This document shows positions 14,784 to 23,137 of a stretch of DNA of 25,621 nt, in pieces; positions within the stretch are counted from its first letter, which is position 1, and every line of letters starts with the position of its first letter. The position numbers were made by a program, and so were the translations under genes. Source of the stretch: JBFHER01 sp041584055 (lineage in GTDB: Bacteria > Bacteroidota > Bacteroidia > Bacteroidales > UBA5342); contig JBFHER010000019.1 in assembly GCA_041584055.1 (NCBI GenBank), forward strand, positions 1 to 25,621, given 5' to 3'. The notes below the pieces were generated by a model. That model saw only the letters and a list, made by a program, of their open reading frames with translations. It searched no databases and was not told where the DNA came from.

Positions 14784-15971
14784 ATGGATACTTATGCATT
14801 AGATTTAATGTGGGTCGTTGTTGCCGGAATCCTTGTGTTTTTCATGCAGGCAGGATTCGGACTGGTAGAAACAGGATTTACCAGAGCCAAAAACGCAGGT
14901 AACATTATGATGAAGAACTTTGTTGACCTTTGTGCCGGATCAATCATCTTTTGGTTGGTAGGTTACTCTATTATGTATGGTGGCGACGGTGCCTTCATAG
15001 GAAAGATTGCTTTCTTTTATGATGATCCAGCCGACATGCACAACCTGTTTTTCCAAACTGTATTTGCAGCAACAGCAGCAACAATTGTTTCAGGAGCTGT
15101 GGCAGGAAGAACTAAATTTTCAGCATACATTATTATGAGTGTTTTAATCACTGCTATCATTTATCCTATTTCAGGTCACTGGATCTGGGGTGGTGGATGG
15201 TTGAGCGAACTCGGTTTTATTGATTTCGCAGGTTCAACAGCTGTACACTCTGTCGGTGGATGGGCTGGATTAGTTGGTGCCGCATTGATTGGGCCCCGCC
15301 TTGGAAAATATACCAACGGAAAACCCAACGCGATTCCTGGTCACAACCTTATTTTAGGTGCTCTGGGTGTATTCATCCTTTGGTTTGGATGGTTTGGATT
15401 TAACCCTGGATCACAACTTGCAATCAGCGGTGAAAACGCAAATGCGGTTGCAATGATCTTTATCACAACCAACCTCGCAGCAGCAGCAGGACTATTAACA
15501 GCCATGACAGTTACATGGATTCGCTACGGAAAAGCTGACCTCTCTATGTCATTGAACGGTGCTCTGGCAGGATTGGTTGCCATCACAGCAGGATGTGCTG
15601 CAGTATCTCCCGGAGGAGCAGTAATTATTGGTATCTTAGGTGGTATCACAGTGGTATTCTCAATTGAATTCTTCGATAAAGTATTAAAGATTGATGATCC
15701 TGTTGGTGCGGTCTCAGTACATGGTGTTACCGGCGCAGTTGGTACCCTGGCTGTTGGTTTATTTGCAGTTGATGGTGGATTATTCTACGGCGGTGGAGCA
15801 GCTCAACTAGGGGTACAGGCAATTGGTGTATTTTCAGTTGCAGCATGGGCACTTGGATTAAGCTTTATATTCTTTTTCATTGTTAAGAAAACAATGGGAT
15901 TAAGAGTTCCAGAAAAAGTAGAACGCGAAGGTTTAGACATTCACGAGCACGGTCAAAGTTCTTACAACTAA
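14784..15971 (+). CDS. amtB: Ammonium transporter, Amt/Rh family
   Basis: Ammonium channel of 395 residues with about 11 membrane helices. The N-terminus MDTYALDLMWVVVAGILVFF enters directly into helix 1, with no cleaved signal peptide. Family signatures are TGFTRAKNAGNIMMKNFVD near residues 31-49, SGHWIWGGGWLSELG, and the twin pore histidines H155 (VHSVGGWAGLVG) and H313 (VHGVTGAVGTL). The C-terminal cytosolic tail is short and ends GQSSYN. In E. coli the trimeric PII protein inserts its T-loop into the channel; the linked PII gene suggests the same here. An intrinsic terminator follows at 16034-16071. Confidence 0.97.
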   Translation: MDTYALDLMWVVVAGILVFFMQAGFGLVETGFTRAKNAGNIMMKNFVDLCAGSIIFWLVGYSIMYGGDGAFIGKIAFFYDDPADMHNLFFQTVFAATAATIVSGAVAGRTKFSAYIIMSVLITAIIYPISGHWIWGGGWLSELGFIDFAGSTAVHSVGGWAGLVGAALIGPRLGKYTNGKPNAIPGHNLILGALGVFILWFGWFGFNPGSQLAISGENANAVAMIFITTNLAAAAGLLTAMTVTWIRYGKADLSMSLNGALAGLVAITAGCAAVSPGGAVIIGILGGITVVFSIEFFDKVLKIDDPVGAVSVHGVTGAVGTLAVGLFAVDGGLFYGGGAAQLGVQAIGVFSVAAWALGLSFIFFFIVKKTMGLRVPEKVEREGLDIHEHGQSSYN

Positions 15972-16033
15972 ATCCATTTTTTGAATAAAAACATTTCCGA
16001 CGTGGTATTCACCATGTAGTTTTGTTCTCCCAA

Positions 16034-16071
16034 AGAAAAAGTTCCGGGCCACCGGAACTTTTTCTGTTTTT
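16034..16071 (+). terminator. Intrinsic terminator after amtB
   Basis: A perfect 14-bp inverted repeat, AGAAAAAGTTCCGG and CCGGAACTTTTTCT, closes a 4-nt loop (GCCA) and is followed by GTTTTT. The A-tract on the left arm would let it work in both directions, including for the convergent MBL gene. Confidence 0.9.
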
Positions 16072-16080
16072 ATGACAGAC

Positions 16081-16122
16081 GTAGCGGGTTATTTGCAAAG
16101 CGTTGCAAATGTAACCCGCTGC
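16081..16122. other. Long palindrome between amtB and the MBL gene, candidate minus-strand terminator
   Basis: AGCGGGTTA-TTTGCAA and TTGCAAA-TG-TAACCCGCT form 16 paired bases with a 2-nt bulge and a 4-nt loop (AGCG), extended by G-C and U-G pairs outside. It begins 7 bp beyond the stop of the minus-strand hydrolase gene. No U-tract follows on either strand. Confidence 0.6.
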
Positions 16123-16128
16123 ATCTGT

Positions 16129-16971
16129 TTAAAGAAAATCACTCAGTTTACCCCGTTTCCCGGGTCTTGCTCCTTTTTGCGTTAAAACGAGCTCACAACA
16201 TTCGTTGTAGAGGTCATGTTCAAAGAAAAGCAGATAATTATTATCCAATGCTTTATTTAAAAAGGCTTCCTTTTCCTTTAGAGAAGTCACAGGATAGCTA
16301 TCGTAAGCCGATACCCATGCCAGAGGAATGCTTGCCATTACCGGAATTAAGTCTCCCATATAAACAATGGTTCTTCCCTTGTAGTCTATATGCGGAATAA
16401 TTTGTCCGGGCGTATGGCCATCAGCCATCTCAAAGCGAATACCCTCCACAAGATCCATTGACTGCGAGACAAGCTTTAATTTTCCCGCATCAAACACTGG
16501 CATCATATCTTCTTTAAAATAGGCATCACCCTCACGCACATTCGGATTCAGATAATTCTGCCATTGTTTTTCTCCTACCCAATACCTTGCATTCGGAAAT
16601 ACCAGTTCCAGTTTTTCACCTGCATCATTCCATCGAACCCCGCCTCCGCAATGATCAAAATGCAAATGTGTCAACACCATATCTGTCACATCATCAGCAG
16701 AATAACCATGATTCTTCAGTGAAGCCTCCAAAGTATCATCACCGTTTAAATGAAAATAAGAATAATATTTGTCACTTTGTTTATTCCCGATACCATTATC
16801 TATCAAAACCACCCGTTCGCCCGTGTCTATCAATAGAGCACGCATTGATAAGTTACAATAATTATGTTCATCAGCAGGGTACTGCTTTTGCCACAACACT
16901 TTTGGCACAGTGCCAAACATTGCTCCACCATCACATTTAAGATTCCCTGTTTCAATTTTAAAAATTTTCAT
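16129..16971 (-). CDS. MBL-fold metallo-hydrolase
   Basis: Metallo-beta-lactamase fold enzyme of 280 residues. The metal-binding signature THLHFDHCGG is at residues 101-110 (H102, H104, D106, H107). Further ligands are probably the His in ADGHTPGQ, the Asp in VYMGDLIP and the His in FFEHDLYN. This single-domain form with an N-terminal MKIFKIETGNLKCDGGAMFG is common in Bacteroidota and resembles lactonase or quinolone-lactonase-like family members, which also carry G-A-M-F-G. The substrate is unknown. It is convergent with the nitrogen module. A TACATTTG element at 17086-17079 on the minus strand may be its promoter and would give a leader of about 100 nt. Confidence 0.88.
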   Translation of the reverse strand: MKIFKIETGNLKCDGGAMFGTVPKVLWQKQYPADEHNYCNLSMRALLIDTGERVVLIDNGIGNKQSDKYYSYFHLNGDDTLEASLKNHGYSADDVTDMVLTHLHFDHCGGGVRWNDAGEKLELVFPNARYWVGEKQWQNYLNPNVREGDAYFKEDMMPVFDAGKLKLVSQSMDLVEGIRFEMADGHTPGQIIPHIDYKGRTIVYMGDLIPVMASIPLAWVSAYDSYPVTSLKEKEAFLNKALDNNYLLFFEHDLYNECCELVLTQKGARPGKRGKLSDFL

Positions 16972-17103
16972 CTCTCCGATATTTACTTTTCATTGCATTC
17001 AATTTACTTATATCTGCTGATGCTTATCTCTTTTTACTATTTTTATCGCTTAAACCTGCATCGCAAATAAATGCGATTCAAATGTAGCAATTGAAAAAAC
17101 GAA

Positions 17104-18474
17104 ATGAAAGTCCATTTTATAGCCATTGGGGGCAGTGCAATGCACAATCTGGCTTTAGCATTAAAGCACAAAGGATTCATAGTCAGTGGATCAGACGACC
17201 AGATTTTTGAGCCATCCAGAACCAGACTTAAAAACGCCGGCATCCTTCCGGAAAAAGACGGATGGTTTCCGGCGTCAATCACCCACGATCTGGATGCAAT
17301 TATTCTTGGCATGCATGCAAGAATTGATAATCCTGAATTATTAAAAGCTCAGGAAATCGGATTAAAAATTTACTCCTATCCGGAATATTTATACGAACAA
17401 ACAAAAAACAAAAAACGCATAGTGATTGGAGGTAGCCATGGCAAAACAACCGTTACGTCCATCATCATGCATATTTTAAAAAAGAACAAAATGAAATTTG
17501 ATTACATGGTTGGAGCTCAGATTGAGGGCTTCGAAACCATGGTTGATCTGAGTCATGAGGCTGACATAGCCATTTTCGAAGGAGACGAATACCTTTCTTC
17601 ACCCATCGACCCACGTCCCAAATTTCACTGGTATCAGCCACACATTGCAGTATTGACAGGCATTGCCTGGGACCACATCAACGTATTTCCAACATTTCCG
17701 AATTATGTGGAGCAGTTTGAGATTTTTGCAAATATGATTGAAGACAATGGGCAGCTATTTTATTTTGAGGGAGACAAGGAACTGACCACAATTGCCACAA
17801 AACTAAAATCGTCGATCCTTGCGACCGGATATGGAACCTTTTCCCATAGTGTGATTGATGGCGAGACCTTCCTGCTTAAGGATGGGACATCCTGGCCCAT
17901 ATCATTGTTTGGAGAACACAATCTTCAAAACATTTCTGCGGCTTATCTTGTTTGCAAACAGCTTGGATTGACAGATGTGCAAATATTTGAGCCATTGGCT
18001 CATTTTACCGGTGCCAGTAAGCGCTTGCAGGTTTTGGCAAAATCCGACACAACAACCATTTATTTGGATTTTGCCCATTCTCCTTCAAAGCTAAAAGCCA
18101 CAACCAGGGCCGTGAGCGCTCAGTTTAAAGACCGTCAACTTGTAGCCTGTATGGAACTGCACACCTTTAGCAGTTTAAAAAAGGACTTCCTGCCACAATA
18201 TAAAAACAGCATGGCAAGTGCAGACACCGCGTTTGTTTATTTTAACCCTGAAGTAATCACTCACAAAAAGCTGGATCCCATAAGCAAAGAAGAAATAAAA
18301 TGTGCATTTGCTTCAGACAATGTAAGGGTCTTTGACAATTCAGAAGAGCTATTATTGGCCCTGCGAGAACTTGATCTACACAAAAAAAACCTACTTTTGA
18401 TGAGTTCCGGTAATTTCAATGGTATTAACTTTCCTGAATTTGCACAAAGCTTAATTAGCAAGCAACAAAAATGA
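17104..18474 (+). CDS. mpl: Mur ligase family, Mpl-like (UDP-MurNAc:tripeptide ligase)
   Basis: Cytosolic ATP-dependent ligase of 456 residues. The N-terminus HFIAIGGSAMHNLALALKHKG is the Mpl/MurC-type Rossmann start, followed by SGSDDQIFEPSRTRL. The ATP-binding P-loop GGSHGKTTVTS is at residues 109-119. The central domain has FEGDEYLSS and HINVFPTFPNYVEQF, and the C-terminal domain carries YLDFAHSPSKL. Length and motifs fit Mpl, which reattaches the recycled tripeptide L-Ala-gamma-D-Glu-meso-DAP to UDP-MurNAc, better than MurC, which starts with a longer extension. The last codon overlaps the dnaG start in ATGA, so translation of the two is probably coupled. MurC-like activity cannot be excluded by sequence. 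Confidence 0.88.
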   Translation: MKVHFIAIGGSAMHNLALALKHKGFIVSGSDDQIFEPSRTRLKNAGILPEKDGWFPASITHDLDAIILGMHARIDNPELLKAQEIGLKIYSYPEYLYEQTKNKKRIVIGGSHGKTTVTSIIMHILKKNKMKFDYMVGAQIEGFETMVDLSHEADIAIFEGDEYLSSPIDPRPKFHWYQPHIAVLTGIAWDHINVFPTFPNYVEQFEIFANMIEDNGQLFYFEGDKELTTIATKLKSSILATGYGTFSHSVIDGETFLLKDGTSWPISLFGEHNLQNISAAYLVCKQLGLTDVQIFEPLAHFTGASKRLQVLAKSDTTTIYLDFAHSPSKLKATTRAVSAQFKDRQLVACMELHTFSSLKKDFLPQYKNSMASADTAFVYFNPEVITHKKLDPISKEEIKCAFASDNVRVFDNSEELLLALRELDLHKKNLLLMSSGNFNGINFPEFAQSLISKQQK

Positions 18475-20435
18475 TCGACAAAGCAACCATAGACAGAGTA
18501 TTTGAGGCAGCGCGGATAGAGGAGGTGGTTTCTGATTATGTAACTTTGCGACGACGCGGCGTAAACTTCATCGGGCTTTGCCCCTTCCATGACGAAAAAA
18601 CGCCATCCTTCACCGTATCTCCCGCAAAAGGCATTTGTAAATGTTTTGGCTGTGGGAAAGGGGGCAATTCTGTAAACTTTTTAATGGAGTTGGAACAGGT
18701 TTCCTACATTGAAGCCATCAAGATGCTGGGTAAGAAATATCACATCGAGATCCAGGAAGAGGAACTTTCAGCAGAACAGATCCAGTCACAAAATACACGT
18801 GAAAGCATGCTCATCATTAATGAATATGCGCAAAACTTTTTCACCCAGCAACTATTGGAAACGGAATCCGGACGTGCCATCGGCTTAAGTTATTTCCAGC
18901 AACGTGGCTACAATGAAGCCATCATAAATAAGTTCCATTTAGGATTCTGTCCTGAAAACCGGGATGCTTTTACGCAAGCGGCACTAAAAAAAGGCTATCG
19001 ACAGGAATACCTTGTTAAAACGGGTCTGACCATTCAAGGCGATAACTACACGGCTGATCGTTTCAGGGGCAGGGTGATATTCCCTATTCACGGCCTTTCC
19101 GGGAAAGTTCAGGCATTTGGAGGCCGTATTCTTAAAACGGATGCAAAAACAGCAAAGTACCTCAATTCACCAGAATCGGAAGTTTATCACAAGAGCAATG
19201 TGCTGTATGGTATTTTTCATGCTAAACGCGAAATTGTTAAACACGACCGCTGTTTTTTAGTTGAGGGATATACGGATGTCATTTCTTTCCATCAGGCAGG
19301 CATCGAAAATGTCGTCGCATCCTCAGGGACGGCCCTGACACCAAATCAGATAAGGCTTATTAAACGCTTTACCGAAAACATCACCGTTATCTACGATGGA
19401 GATGCTGCAGGCATTAAAGCATCCATTCGGGGAATCGATTTGATTCTTGAACAGGGAATGAACGTAAAAACACTGCTATTACCGGAAGGTGAAGACCCGG
19501 ATTCCTTTGCCAAACAGATGAATGCCAGCGCACTGATTGAGTACATTGACAAACATCAGACAGATTTCATCCATTTTAAGACGCAGCTTCTCTTAAAAGA
19601 AGCACAAAACGATCCTGTAAAAAAAGCCCAACTGCTATCTGACATCGTTCGTTCCATCGCCATCATTCCAAATCAAATAATACGAAGTGTGTACATTAAG
19701 GAGTGTAGCACGCTTCTCGAAATACGTGAGGATGTATTGTATTCTGAAATCACAAAAATAAAACTCAGTCAACGGGAAGAAACACTCAAGAAACCCATCC
19801 CCCGGCAAGCAATAACACCTCAGGAAGCATCCCCAACAGAGCAACAAAATCCGACGCCAGTCATTGAAAAAGGATCTCCGGAAGAGGTGATGCTTCTGAA
19901 GTTTATTTTAAAACATGGATCGAAAGAGATTCCTGTGCCCATTTTCAATCCGGAAGAAGGCATCATCATGCATGACAAAACGCAGGGCAATACCACCGTT
20001 ATGAAATTCATTGTTGGATCCCTTCTCGAAGATGAACTGGTGCTTAAGCATCCGGTGTATCAGAGCATCATAGAAACCTGCAACGAAAACATTGACAACA
20101 AGGACTTTTTTCCGGAAACATACTTTATTCAAAGTCCGGATTCGTTAATCAGTCAAACCGCTGCTGACTTGACCGCAGAACAATATGAACTGAGCAAAAT
20201 TCACCTGAAATCCGGTCACATGGAAAGTGAGGAGGAAAAATTGCATGAGTTGGCACCAAAGGTTGTTTTCGAATACAAGCGCGTTATGTTGGATATTTTT
20301 ATCCGTGAAACCCTCGCGAAAATGAATCAGACAAAGGACATGGAAGAGATCAAGGAGCTTCAACGTGTGTGGATCAATTACAACGAATACCGCAAAGTCC
20401 TCAGCAAATTTCTTGGCGATCGCATCGTGTTTTAG
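18471..20435 (+). CDS. dnaG: DNA primase
   Basis: Synthesises RNA primers at the replication fork with DnaB. It has 654 residues. The CHC2 zinc finger is C37-x2-H40...C58-x2-C61 (LCPFHDEKTPSF, CKCFGCGKGGN). The catalytic core begins near 120 and the Toprim domain shows VEGYTDVISF at 264-273 and YDGDAAGIKAS with D309 and D311. The C-terminal part (from about 430) is divergent, as expected for the helicase-interaction domain. ATG overlaps the mpl TGA by 4 bp. dnaG more often sits with rpoD or rpsU elsewhere, so its coupling to a cell-wall recycling enzyme is specific to this lineage or accidental. Confidence 0.97.
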   Translation: MIDKATIDRVFEAARIEEVVSDYVTLRRRGVNFIGLCPFHDEKTPSFTVSPAKGICKCFGCGKGGNSVNFLMELEQVSYIEAIKMLGKKYHIEIQEEELSAEQIQSQNTRESMLIINEYAQNFFTQQLLETESGRAIGLSYFQQRGYNEAIINKFHLGFCPENRDAFTQAALKKGYRQEYLVKTGLTIQGDNYTADRFRGRVIFPIHGLSGKVQAFGGRILKTDAKTAKYLNSPESEVYHKSNVLYGIFHAKREIVKHDRCFLVEGYTDVISFHQAGIENVVASSGTALTPNQIRLIKRFTENITVIYDGDAAGIKASIRGIDLILEQGMNVKTLLLPEGEDPDSFAKQMNASALIEYIDKHQTDFIHFKTQLLLKEAQNDPVKKAQLLSDIVRSIAIIPNQIIRSVYIKECSTLLEIREDVLYSEITKIKLSQREETLKKPIPRQAITPQEASPTEQQNPTPVIEKGSPEEVMLLKFILKHGSKEIPVPIFNPEEGIIMHDKTQGNTTVMKFIVGSLLEDELVLKHPVYQSIIETCNENIDNKDFFPETYFIQSPDSLISQTAADLTAEQYELSKIHLKSGHMESEEEKLHELAPKVVFEYKRVMLDIFIRETLAKMNQTKDMEEIKELQRVWINYNEYRKVLSKFLGDRIVF

Positions 20436-20616
20436 TTTCCCGCCTTTTTATTCAAAAACAGATGCTTTGAACTAAGAAAGTGATGATTTTCAGTCGCAAG
20501 TAAACATACGCCCCCTTTGACATGCATAATTCGTTTCAGTTCATTTCAACATCCCATTAAGATATGCACCTGGAAATTATAAAATTTGATGGCAGATTAG
20601 GAATGGAGAAACCGCA

Positions 20617-21825
20617 TCATTTAAGCAGCAACGAGCTATCACCATAACTCAGAAATCGATAATCGTTGTTCAGAGCATAATCATAAATGTCCTTCCATTT
20701 ATCTCCAACCAGGGCTGACACCAATAAAAGCAATGTGCTTTTAGGTTGATGAAAATTTGTAATCATACCGGAAATTATTTTAAAATCGTACCCAGGTGCA
20801 ATGATGATGCGCGTCTGAGCCCTAAAGGTGGAAAGTTCATTCTCATCCATATATGACAACAAGGCACCAAGGGCTTCAGCCTTCCCTCCCGGATTTTCCA
20901 TTTCGTAGGGAGTCCATTGATTCAACACCGGCATACCATCCCACTGAGCCTTTTTTGCCAGCACTCCAAACCAATAAAGGGATTCAACCGTCCTCACAGA
21001 GGTCGTTCCCACTGGAATTACATGTCCTTTGTGAGCAAGTAACGATGCTACAAAATCCCGACTGACCTCAATCACTTCAGCATGCATGGGATGTTCTGCC
21101 ATCGTCTCCGACTTCACAGGCTGAAAAGTGCCTGCCCCCACATGCAGTGTTACCTCCTCCATGGCAATTCCTTTCTTTTGCAATCCGGAGAGCACCTTCT
21201 CCGTGAAATGAAGTCCTGCTGTTGGTGCCGCCACACTCCCTTTAATTTTTGAATACACCGTTTGATAGCTTACCAAATCACGCGCCTCCGTTTTTCGGTT
21301 AAGATAGGGCGGGATAGGCAGTTCACCTGATAGCTCAAGCAACTCTCCAAAACTCAGATCCTCCTTCCAGGCAAAACGAATGATTTGATCAGCGCCTTCA
21401 GAACGCACTTTCTCAGCAGAAATAGTAATGGTTTGTGGCCCATTCTTCAATTCTAAAAACAAATTTCCTTCTTTCCATTTCTTTAGATTCCCCACCATGC
21501 ACCGCCAAATGACCTCCTTTTTTGCCTGAAAAGAAAGGTTATAATCACGTGGGACTTCGGGTTCCAAACAAAAGAGTTCAATTTTTGCCCCCGTTGGTTT
21601 GCGAAAAAAGAGTCGGGCTCTGATCACTTTTGTATTATTAAAAACCAGTAATGTATCACCATCAAGCTGCTCAGACAGTTCGAAAAATCGTCTTGTTTCG
21701 ATACGTCCCGATCTGAACATCAATATTTTAGATGCATCCCTTTGTTCCAAAGGATACTTTGCAATTCGCTCATCCGGCAAATTATAGTCAAAATCTTCAA
21801 TTCGAATATTTTGGGGGCCTTGCAT
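20617..21825 (-). CDS. queA: S-adenosylmethionine:tRNA ribosyltransferase-isomerase
   Basis: Converts preQ1 at tRNA position 34 to epoxyqueuosine using the ribosyl part of SAM. It has 402 residues. Key stretches are FDYNLPDERIAKYPLEQRDAS at the N-terminus, DTLLVFNNTKVIRARL, AAPTAGLHFTEKVL, HVGAGTFQPVKSE and VGTTSVRTVESLYW, then NFHQPKSTLLLLVSAL near the end. All are signatures of QueA. Length is about 50 residues above the E. coli enzyme because of insertions typical of Bacteroidota. Other queuosine genes (queC, queD, queE, tgt, queG) are not in the window. Divergent from the DUF2027/Smr gene. Confidence 0.96.
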   Translation of the reverse strand: MQGPQNIRIEDFDYNLPDERIAKYPLEQRDASKILMFRSGRIETRRFFELSEQLDGDTLLVFNNTKVIRARLFFRKPTGAKIELFCLEPEVPRDYNLSFQAKKEVIWRCMVGNLKKWKEGNLFLELKNGPQTITISAEKVRSEGADQIIRFAWKEDLSFGELLELSGELPIPPYLNRKTEARDLVSYQTVYSKIKGSVAAPTAGLHFTEKVLSGLQKKGIAMEEVTLHVGAGTFQPVKSETMAEHPMHAEVIEVSRDFVASLLAHKGHVIPVGTTSVRTVESLYWFGVLAKKAQWDGMPVLNQWTPYEMENPGGKAEALGALLSYMDENELSTFRAQTRIIIAPGYDFKIISGMITNFHQPKSTLLLLVSALVGDKWKDIYDYALNNDYRFLSYGDSSLLLK

Positions 21826-21842
21826 ATTCTCGTAATTTTACG

Positions 21843-21850
21843 CAAAAATA
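21843..21850 (-). promoter_or_regulatory. Predicted -7 element for queA
   Basis: Minus-strand TATTTTTG matches TAnnTTTG, 18 nt before the queA ATG, with a very short predicted leader of about 12 nt. No TTTG is present at the -33 position. Confidence 0.4.
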
Positions 21851-21884
21851 GCATCAATTTTTAAAATCTAACACAGCAAACAAT

Positions 21885-22913
21885 ATGGGGATCAAAGTAG
21901 GTGATAAAGTACGCTTTTTAAATGATGTTGGCGGTGGAGTTGTAACAGCGTTCAAAAACAAAGATGTGGTAATGATTGATAATGAGGATGGATTCGAAGT
22001 TCCGGCCTTGATTAGAGAACTGGTTGTGATTGAGGAAAGCAAGCCCGTTGCCACCCCACGTCAAACAAACAGTGCGTCCGGTGCTCCCACAGCAGCAGAA
22101 GAAACTTATGTTTTTCATGAAGATGAAGATCCGGCGGGAGATACGCTTAAGGTACTGCTCGCCCTTGTGCCTGAAGATCCATCTCAGCCTACCGAATCTC
22201 CACTGCATGTTTATTTAATCAACGACAGCAATTACTTTTGTTATTACACCATCAATGCATTCCGTGGCGAACAATATTTTTGTGAGTCCAACGATCTCCT
22301 GGAACCTAATACAAAAATACATCTCGACACTTTTGAACGTTCAAGACTTGGATGGCTTACAAAAGGTTTCACGCAAATTATAGCGTTTAAAAGCGGCAAG
22401 AACTTCACCAGACAATTGCCAAATGAGAAGTCGTTTGAGATCAGTGCCGCCAAACTGGCAAAACCGGGTGTCTATCAGAAAAATGATTTTTTTGACCAAC
22501 CCGTTTTCCTCATGCATCTGACCAAGGATTTGTTGGAGGAGAAACTGGAAGCATTGAGCAAAAAAGATTTTGAGGAGGTAAAAAAAGAGAAAGCATCAAC
22601 AGATCATAAGCCACAGGCAAAGAAACGTGAACGTCAGGAGATTGTGGAAGTTGATTTGCACATCAATGCTCTGCTTGACGATCTTACAGGCTTATCAAAT
22701 GCCGATATTCTAAATTATCAGATGGCAAAATTCAGGGAAACCGTTGAAGAATACAAGGCTCTGAAAGGTCAAAAAATTGTATTTATTCATGGCATAGGCA
22801 ACGGCACACTCAAAACTGAATTAAGAAAGGAACTGGAACGCACAAAAATGAATTACCAGGATGCCTCATTTAAGGAATATGGTTTTGGGGCTACGATGAT
22901 TGTTGTACGGTAA
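21885..22913 (+). CDS. DUF2027 and Smr domain protein
   Basis: Bacteroidota protein of 342 residues in three parts. Residues 1-50 (GIKVGDKVRFLNDVGGGVVTAF) form a small beta-barrel-like domain found in these proteins. The central region up to about 235 corresponds to DUF2027 and includes HVYLINDSNYFCYYTINAF. The C-terminal Smr domain starts VDLHI (D257, H259) and has the HGIGNGTLK glycine loop at 302-310. Smr domains are linked to nuclease or DNA/RNA-binding activity, notably in MutS2. The first motif reads DLHI rather than the usual LDLHG, so nicking activity is not assured. Its function is not established; a nucleic-acid quality-control role is an inference. Confidence 0.86.
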   Translation: MGIKVGDKVRFLNDVGGGVVTAFKNKDVVMIDNEDGFEVPALIRELVVIEESKPVATPRQTNSASGAPTAAEETYVFHEDEDPAGDTLKVLLALVPEDPSQPTESPLHVYLINDSNYFCYYTINAFRGEQYFCESNDLLEPNTKIHLDTFERSRLGWLTKGFTQIIAFKSGKNFTRQLPNEKSFEISAAKLAKPGVYQKNDFFDQPVFLMHLTKDLLEEKLEALSKKDFEEVKKEKASTDHKPQAKKRERQEIVEVDLHINALLDDLTGLSNADILNYQMAKFRETVEEYKALKGQKIVFIHGIGNGTLKTELRKELERTKMNYQDASFKEYGFGATMIVVR

Positions 22914-23137
22914 CTTTTCCAGATATTTTTAGCAGTGTCCTTCTCATTTCCAACAAACATCCAAAAAGATGCAGGAAATAATAACCTTAAAACCAATGTA
23001 AAATTTTACGCAAAGAAAGCAATGATATTGCGCGCTAAGGACGCCGAGGTTGCTCAAATACGCTGAATTCTCAGGTGTTCTCAGGAGCACTTTGGGACAC
23101 AGCAATAACGTTACAAAACAGCAAGTATCCGCAAAAA
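22914..23137. other. Intergenic spacer with a decayed dispersed-repeat-like segment
   Basis: No gene is supported. The stretch 23008-23060 contains TTTACGCAAAG and GCGCTAAGGACGCC, which resemble the CGCAAAG/CGCTAAG-type low-complexity repeats often seen in environmental Bacteroidota and other phyla. TTCTCAGG occurs twice 11 bp apart just after (about 23069 and 23080). No hairpin with a T-tract was found for the Smr gene. Confidence 0.35.

Noticed and set aside
20564..20647. 27-codon ORF after dnaG
   Set aside because: Short, no homology recognised, and its end overlaps the queA 3' end; probably chance.
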